NCBI RefSeq assembly: GCF_043678055.1
Contig: NZ_JBHEQA010000001.1
Location: forward strand, 248,001 to 312,000
Direction: 5' to 3'
From: Spongiimicrobium salis
Lineage (GTDB): Bacteria; Bacteroidota; Bacteroidia; Flavobacteriales; Flavobacteriaceae
DNA length: 64,000 bases
The notes under the pieces were generated by a model that made no database searches, was not told the origin of the DNA, and saw only the letters and a list, made by a program, of their open reading frames with translations. This document shows positions 61,023 to 64,000 of the stretch, one piece after another (position 1 is the stretch's first letter; every line of letters starts with the position of its first letter). The translations under genes and the position numbers were made by a program.

Positions 61023-61928
61023 TTATGGTTTTTTTACGAAAGATTCTATAAGGGCATCGATGTCATTGGCTGCTTGATAGTCCTCTGTAAAAAGGTGTTT
61101 GTACAAGGCCTTATTATCTACTTTCGCTTCCAGCGATAAATCTTCGTTCCTGGCATATACTTCGGTCCATTTAGCACGGACCATAGCCCATTTATCCTGA
61201 TGTTCCTTCCACCAATCTGCCGCAGCTTTACAGCGACTATCGGGAACACGTTCATAGGTATTGTATCCTTTTTCCTTGGCAACCAACACATCCGATTTGC
61301 CATTTTCCCGGATTATTTTGGCATTATCCTGATCGTGCACCCATCCATTGGAGGTAATCTCATGACGATTTCCCCTTTGGGTAATATTGTAATCGCTACG
61401 CGTCGTATATTCTCTCCTAGGCAAGGGAGCATCCGTAGTATTCTCCCAATAACTCTTCCCATCTACATGTATCCAAGTTGCCGACCCTTCGTACCGTGGA
61501 CTATCATCTACCTGATATACTTTTTGCGTCCATTGCCCTTTGACATCTGCTTTGTCCTTTTTGGTATAATTCCAATGATTGTCTCCATTGTAGGTGTAAA
61601 AGTCTTGGTTTTCAAAGAGCCAATCCTGCCTCCAGTGTTTCACAATATAAGGTGCACTTGGATTTCCTACCTGTAATAGATGCTGAATGGAAACTTTGTC
61701 TTTTTCATCCACGACCAATTGCGCCCATTCCAACCCCCTATCTGTTTTTGTTTTGGAAGGTCTGTATAAAGAATCATTACTGTAATTAAAGGTCTCGGCA
61801 AAATTAAAGGTGACTTCATAGCAGCCGCACATTTTTTTTATGGCTTGGGCGTCCTGTTTCTTTTTACGTTGTGCCTGCACTGTGCATAACATAATAAGTG
61901 CAAACGAAGTAAGGAATGTTGTTTTCAT
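61023..61928 (-). CDS. secreted DUF6607-like protein
   Basis: 301 residues from the ATG at 61928; longer frames only add non-homologous residues. Signal peptide (FALIMLCTVQAQ), then KMCGCYEVTFNFAETF with a Cys pair (CGC), and Trp-rich segments WRQDWLFENQDFYTY, WNYTKKDKADVKGQW, AADWWKEHQDKWAMVRAKWTEVY. Matches the DUF6607 family. First gene of the iron-type operon, opposite the TonB receptor. A haem- or metal-binding role is likely but unproven. Confidence 0.82.
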   Translation of the reverse strand: MKTTFLTSFALIMLCTVQAQRKKKQDAQAIKKMCGCYEVTFNFAETFNYSNDSLYRPSKTKTDRGLEWAQLVVDEKDKVSIQHLLQVGNPSAPYIVKHWRQDWLFENQDFYTYNGDNHWNYTKKDKADVKGQWTQKVYQVDDSPRYEGSATWIHVDGKSYWENTTDAPLPRREYTTRSDYNITQRGNRHEITSNGWVHDQDNAKIIRENGKSDVLVAKEKGYNTYERVPDSRCKAAADWWKEHQDKWAMVRAKWTEVYARNEDLSLEAKVDNKALYKHLFTEDYQAANDIDALIESFVKKP

Positions 61929-61959
61929 TGTGTACTGGTTTTGTTTAAAATTATCAGGA

Positions 61960-62009
61960 CAAAAATAGTTATTTTTATTTATTCTAAATAAGAATAATCT
62001 ATATATTTG
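61960..62009. promoter_or_regulatory. Fur-type box with divergent -7 elements
   Basis: A 29-nt palindrome at 61969-61997 (TTATTTTTATTTA-N3-TAAATAAGAATAA, 12 of 13 pairs complementary) is flanked by TATTTTTG (minus, 61960-61967) and TATATTTG (plus, 62002-62009). One box can repress both the receptor and the DUF6607 operon. It matches the box in front of the Fur gene (36140-36168). Confidence 0.8.
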
Positions 62010-62037
62010 CAATCTATTAAGAACCATTCTAAATAAT

Positions 62038-64000
62038 ATGAAACCTAAATTGTTGTCTATCTGTATGTTATTTTTATTTTTTATAAAAGTTTCATCACAA
62101 GAAAAAAGATCAGATTCTACAAAGACCACCTTTCTGGATGAAGTTGTACTCACGGCCACGAGGACATCGCGTCAGCTTTCTTCCTTACCCCTACCTGTAA
62201 CATTGATCAAGAAAAGCCGTATTCTTCAATCCGGAACAGTACGCCTCAATGAAATCCTGAATGAACAGACGGGCATCATTACTGTAGCGGATGAGAGTGG
62301 TTTTGAAGGAGTGCAAATTCAAGGCATTGCCTCAGATTACATATTGATTTTGATCGATGGTGTGCCTCTTGTTGGACGCAGCGCAGGAAATTTTGACCTC
62401 AGTAGACTCACTGTGGGCAACATTAAACAAATAGAGGTCGTCAAAGGCCCTTCCAGCAGCCTATATGGTAGTGAAGCTCTAGGAGGTGTCATTAATATCA
62501 TTACAGAAAAACCAAAAACGGAAGAAGTTCGGGGTACCCTCTCGTATCGTATTGGCAGTTTTACGCAACAGGATATCAACCTTGACCTTAAACAGCGTAT
62601 TAAAAAGTTTCGGTATGCCGTATTTGCCAACCGTTTCTCCAGTGAAGGTTATGACCTAAACCCCAATGTAGAGGGACAAACCGTAAATCCCTTTGAAAAC
62701 TATACCGTTAATGGAAGGTTGTATTATGATTTTGATGACCGTCTTTCTTTATCTAACTCTATACGATTTTATAATCAGGTACAAGAGGCCGGTTTTACCC
62801 TGAACGATACGCGTTTTGAAGGGGACAGCGAAGAGAAGGAGTGGAATCTCCATACCAAATTAGACCATTCCTGGAGTGAAAAGTTTACTGCATCCTATGA
62901 GCTATACTACACCAATTACAAAGCCAATGAACAACTTACAGATCCCATTAACGACGACTTGTTGACGAATAGCGACTTTGACCAAAAACTCTTAAGGCCA
63001 GAGATTCGAGGCAACTACACCTTTACAAAAGCAGGTGTTTTAACCTTGGGAACAGGTTTTCAATATGACGAGCTCGACCGAACTTTCTTTGACAATAGGG
63101 TGCGCTTCAATTCACAATATATCTATGCCCAATACGATCTAAACCCCTTAAAAAAATTAAATCTCATCCTTGGGGGTCGTTTTGACAATCATTCGGAGTA
63201 CAGCAATCAATTTAGCCCAAAATTGGCCTTGCGTTATAAGATTACAGATCATATAGCCGCCAAAGCCTCCATTGGTTATGGTTTTAAGGCTCCTGATTTT
63301 AGACAGCTTTATTTTGATTTTACCAATTCTGCCGTAGGATACACGGTTTTGGGGTACAATGTTGCCTTGGAAAAACTGGCTGAACTGCAAGACCAGGGGC
63401 AGATAGTGGATGTCGTTGTTCCAGAAAGTGAGCTTCAAGATCCACTGGAAGCGGAGAGTTCTATTGGCTATAATCTTGGGATGACCTACAAAAAAGGGAA
63501 ATGGAATACGGAATTAAATCTCTTTAGAAATGATTTTGACAATCTCATTGATACCCGAATCATTGCTCGAAAAACGAATGGACAAAATGTTTTCAGCTAT
63601 GTGAATTTCGATGAAATATATACCACAGGGGTCGAAGTCAACTTAAGCTATCAACTTTCAAAAGACATTGGCCTATATGGTGGATATCAATTGCTCTATG
63701 CTTTCGATAAGACAAGAGAAGCCGAAGTTCGGAACGGCGAGGTCTTTGCCCGAGATCCAGAAACCAACCAAACTATAGTAGTCAGCCGTTCCGATTACTT
63801 CGGTCTTGTAAATAGATCACGACACAATGCCAACCTTAAGCTATTCTACGACATTGCCAAGCCGGATGCCTCCGGTTCAAGAGTGGTACACGCCAATATT
63901 AACCTAAGGCTTTTATACCGTAGTAAATATGCCCAGTTCGATACCAATGGGAATGGGTTGATCGATATTTATGACACAAGTTTTGTGGATGGATATCTCA
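62038..64000 (+). CDS. TonB-dependent outer-membrane receptor, 3' end missing
   Basis: At least 654 residues, still open at the window edge. Signal peptide (ICMLFLFFIKVSSQ), TonB box-like DEVVLTATRT, plug domain (SGTVRLNEILNEQTGIITV, GIASDYILILIDGVPL, VVKGPSSSLYGSEALGGVINIIT) and barrel strands to the end. It lacks the carboxypeptidase-like N-terminal domain of SusC types. The plug resembles haem/cobalamin/catecholate receptors. It is divergent from a reductase operon under one Fur-type box, so iron or haem uptake is the likely job. Confidence 0.92.
   Translation, partial: MKPKLLSICMLFLFFIKVSSQEKRSDSTKTTFLDEVVLTATRTSRQLSSLPLPVTLIKKSRILQSGTVRLNEILNEQTGIITVADESGFEGVQIQGIASDYILILIDGVPLVGRSAGNFDLSRLTVGNIKQIEVVKGPSSSLYGSEALGGVINIITEKPKTEEVRGTLSYRIGSFTQQDINLDLKQRIKKFRYAVFANRFSSEGYDLNPNVEGQTVNPFENYTVNGRLYYDFDDRLSLSNSIRFYNQVQEAGFTLNDTRFEGDSEEKEWNLHTKLDHSWSEKFTASYELYYTNYKANEQLTDPINDDLLTNSDFDQKLLRPEIRGNYTFTKAGVLTLGTGFQYDELDRTFFDNRVRFNSQYIYAQYDLNPLKKLNLILGGRFDNHSEYSNQFSPKLALRYKITDHIAAKASIGYGFKAPDFRQLYFDFTNSAVGYTVLGYNVALEKLAELQDQGQIVDVVVPESELQDPLEAESSIGYNLGMTYKKGKWNTELNLFRNDFDNLIDTRIIARKTNGQNVFSYVNFDEIYTTGVEVNLSYQLSKDIGLYGGYQLLYAFDKTREAEVRNGEVFARDPETNQTIVVSRSDYFGLVNRSRHNANLKLFYDIAKPDASGSRVVHANINLRLLYRSKYAQFDTNGNGLIDIYDTSFVDGYL

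Noticed and set aside
1..64000. Mobile elements, CRISPR arrays, tRNA or rRNA genes, origin of replication
   Set aside because: I found no transposase, integrase, repeat-spacer pattern, cloverleaf-like sequence or DnaA-box cluster in reading the window, though short tRNA genes can be missed without a scan.

Overview
The window reads as chromosome of a low-GC member of the Bacteroidota, most likely a marine Flavobacteriaceae. Reasons: promoters with the TAnnTTTG -7 element typical of this phylum, lipoproteins and secreted proteins with short flavobacterial signal peptides, LytTR/LytS two-component pairs, ECF sigma factors paired with membrane anti-sigma-like proteins, and several families common in this group (DUF4199, DUF5686-like, DUF6607, DUF2024). 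I see no rRNA, tRNA, CRISPR array, phage, plasmid or insertion sequence. All genes look chromosomal and mostly intact.

Layout. 0-3.6 kb: a pterin operon (6-pyruvoyl-tetrahydropterin-synthase-like protein, GTP cyclohydrolase I, an SDR lacking the catalytic Tyr) divergent from an FAD oxidoreductase, followed by a small basic protein; two copies of one inverted repeat (TGTTTAA-N16/17-TTAAACA) link these units. 3.7-9.2 kb: a nucleoside/ribose scavenging locus (two secreted nucleoside hydrolases, LacI regulator, ribokinase, GRP-type sugar transporter) with a LacI-type operator. 9.3-12.3 kb: an Rrf2 regulator and an alpha/beta hydrolase, a double NTF2-like protein and a YwnB-like NAD(P)-binding protein, with two copies of TGTAA-N9-TTACA. 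12.5-30.1 kb: envelope and signalling genes: two tandem ECF sigma/anti-sigma modules, an S41 peptidase, a bicupin, two LytS/LytTR systems, two paralogous secreted hydrolases and an outer-membrane barrel. 30.2-36.7 kb: an amidohydrolase; a Crp/Fnr regulator with DoxX and tautomerase genes that share matching promoters; a propeller lipoprotein; a Fur-family regulator. 36.8-48.2 kb: small-molecule and redox enzymes with two AraC regulators, a phenylacetate-CoA ligase, an old-yellow-enzyme operon and a sugar porter. 48.6-51 kb: a serine hydrolase, a DUF6249-like protein and a third sigma/anti-sigma pair. 51-56.2 kb: a YggS / AAA ATPase / Cys-rich MarR operon, thiol proteins and catalase. 56.4-64 kb: a tight five-gene operon (DUF6686-like, PepSY flavoprotein reductase, DUF2271, periplasmic ankyrin protein, DUF6607) divergent from a TonB-dependent receptor cut by the window end.

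The strongest message is regulatory. Several local regulators have readable operators, often in two copies with the same architecture: Crp/Fnr (TCAC-N9-GTGA-N6-TCAC, twice, each exactly 32 nt from a -7-like element), Rrf2 (twice), Fur (29-bp box in front of fur and between the divergent iron genes, each 4 nt from the same -7 element), LacI (once) and AraC-type direct repeats (two loci). The 56-64 kb divergon looks like a Fur-controlled reductive iron or haem acquisition unit, with catalase next to it.
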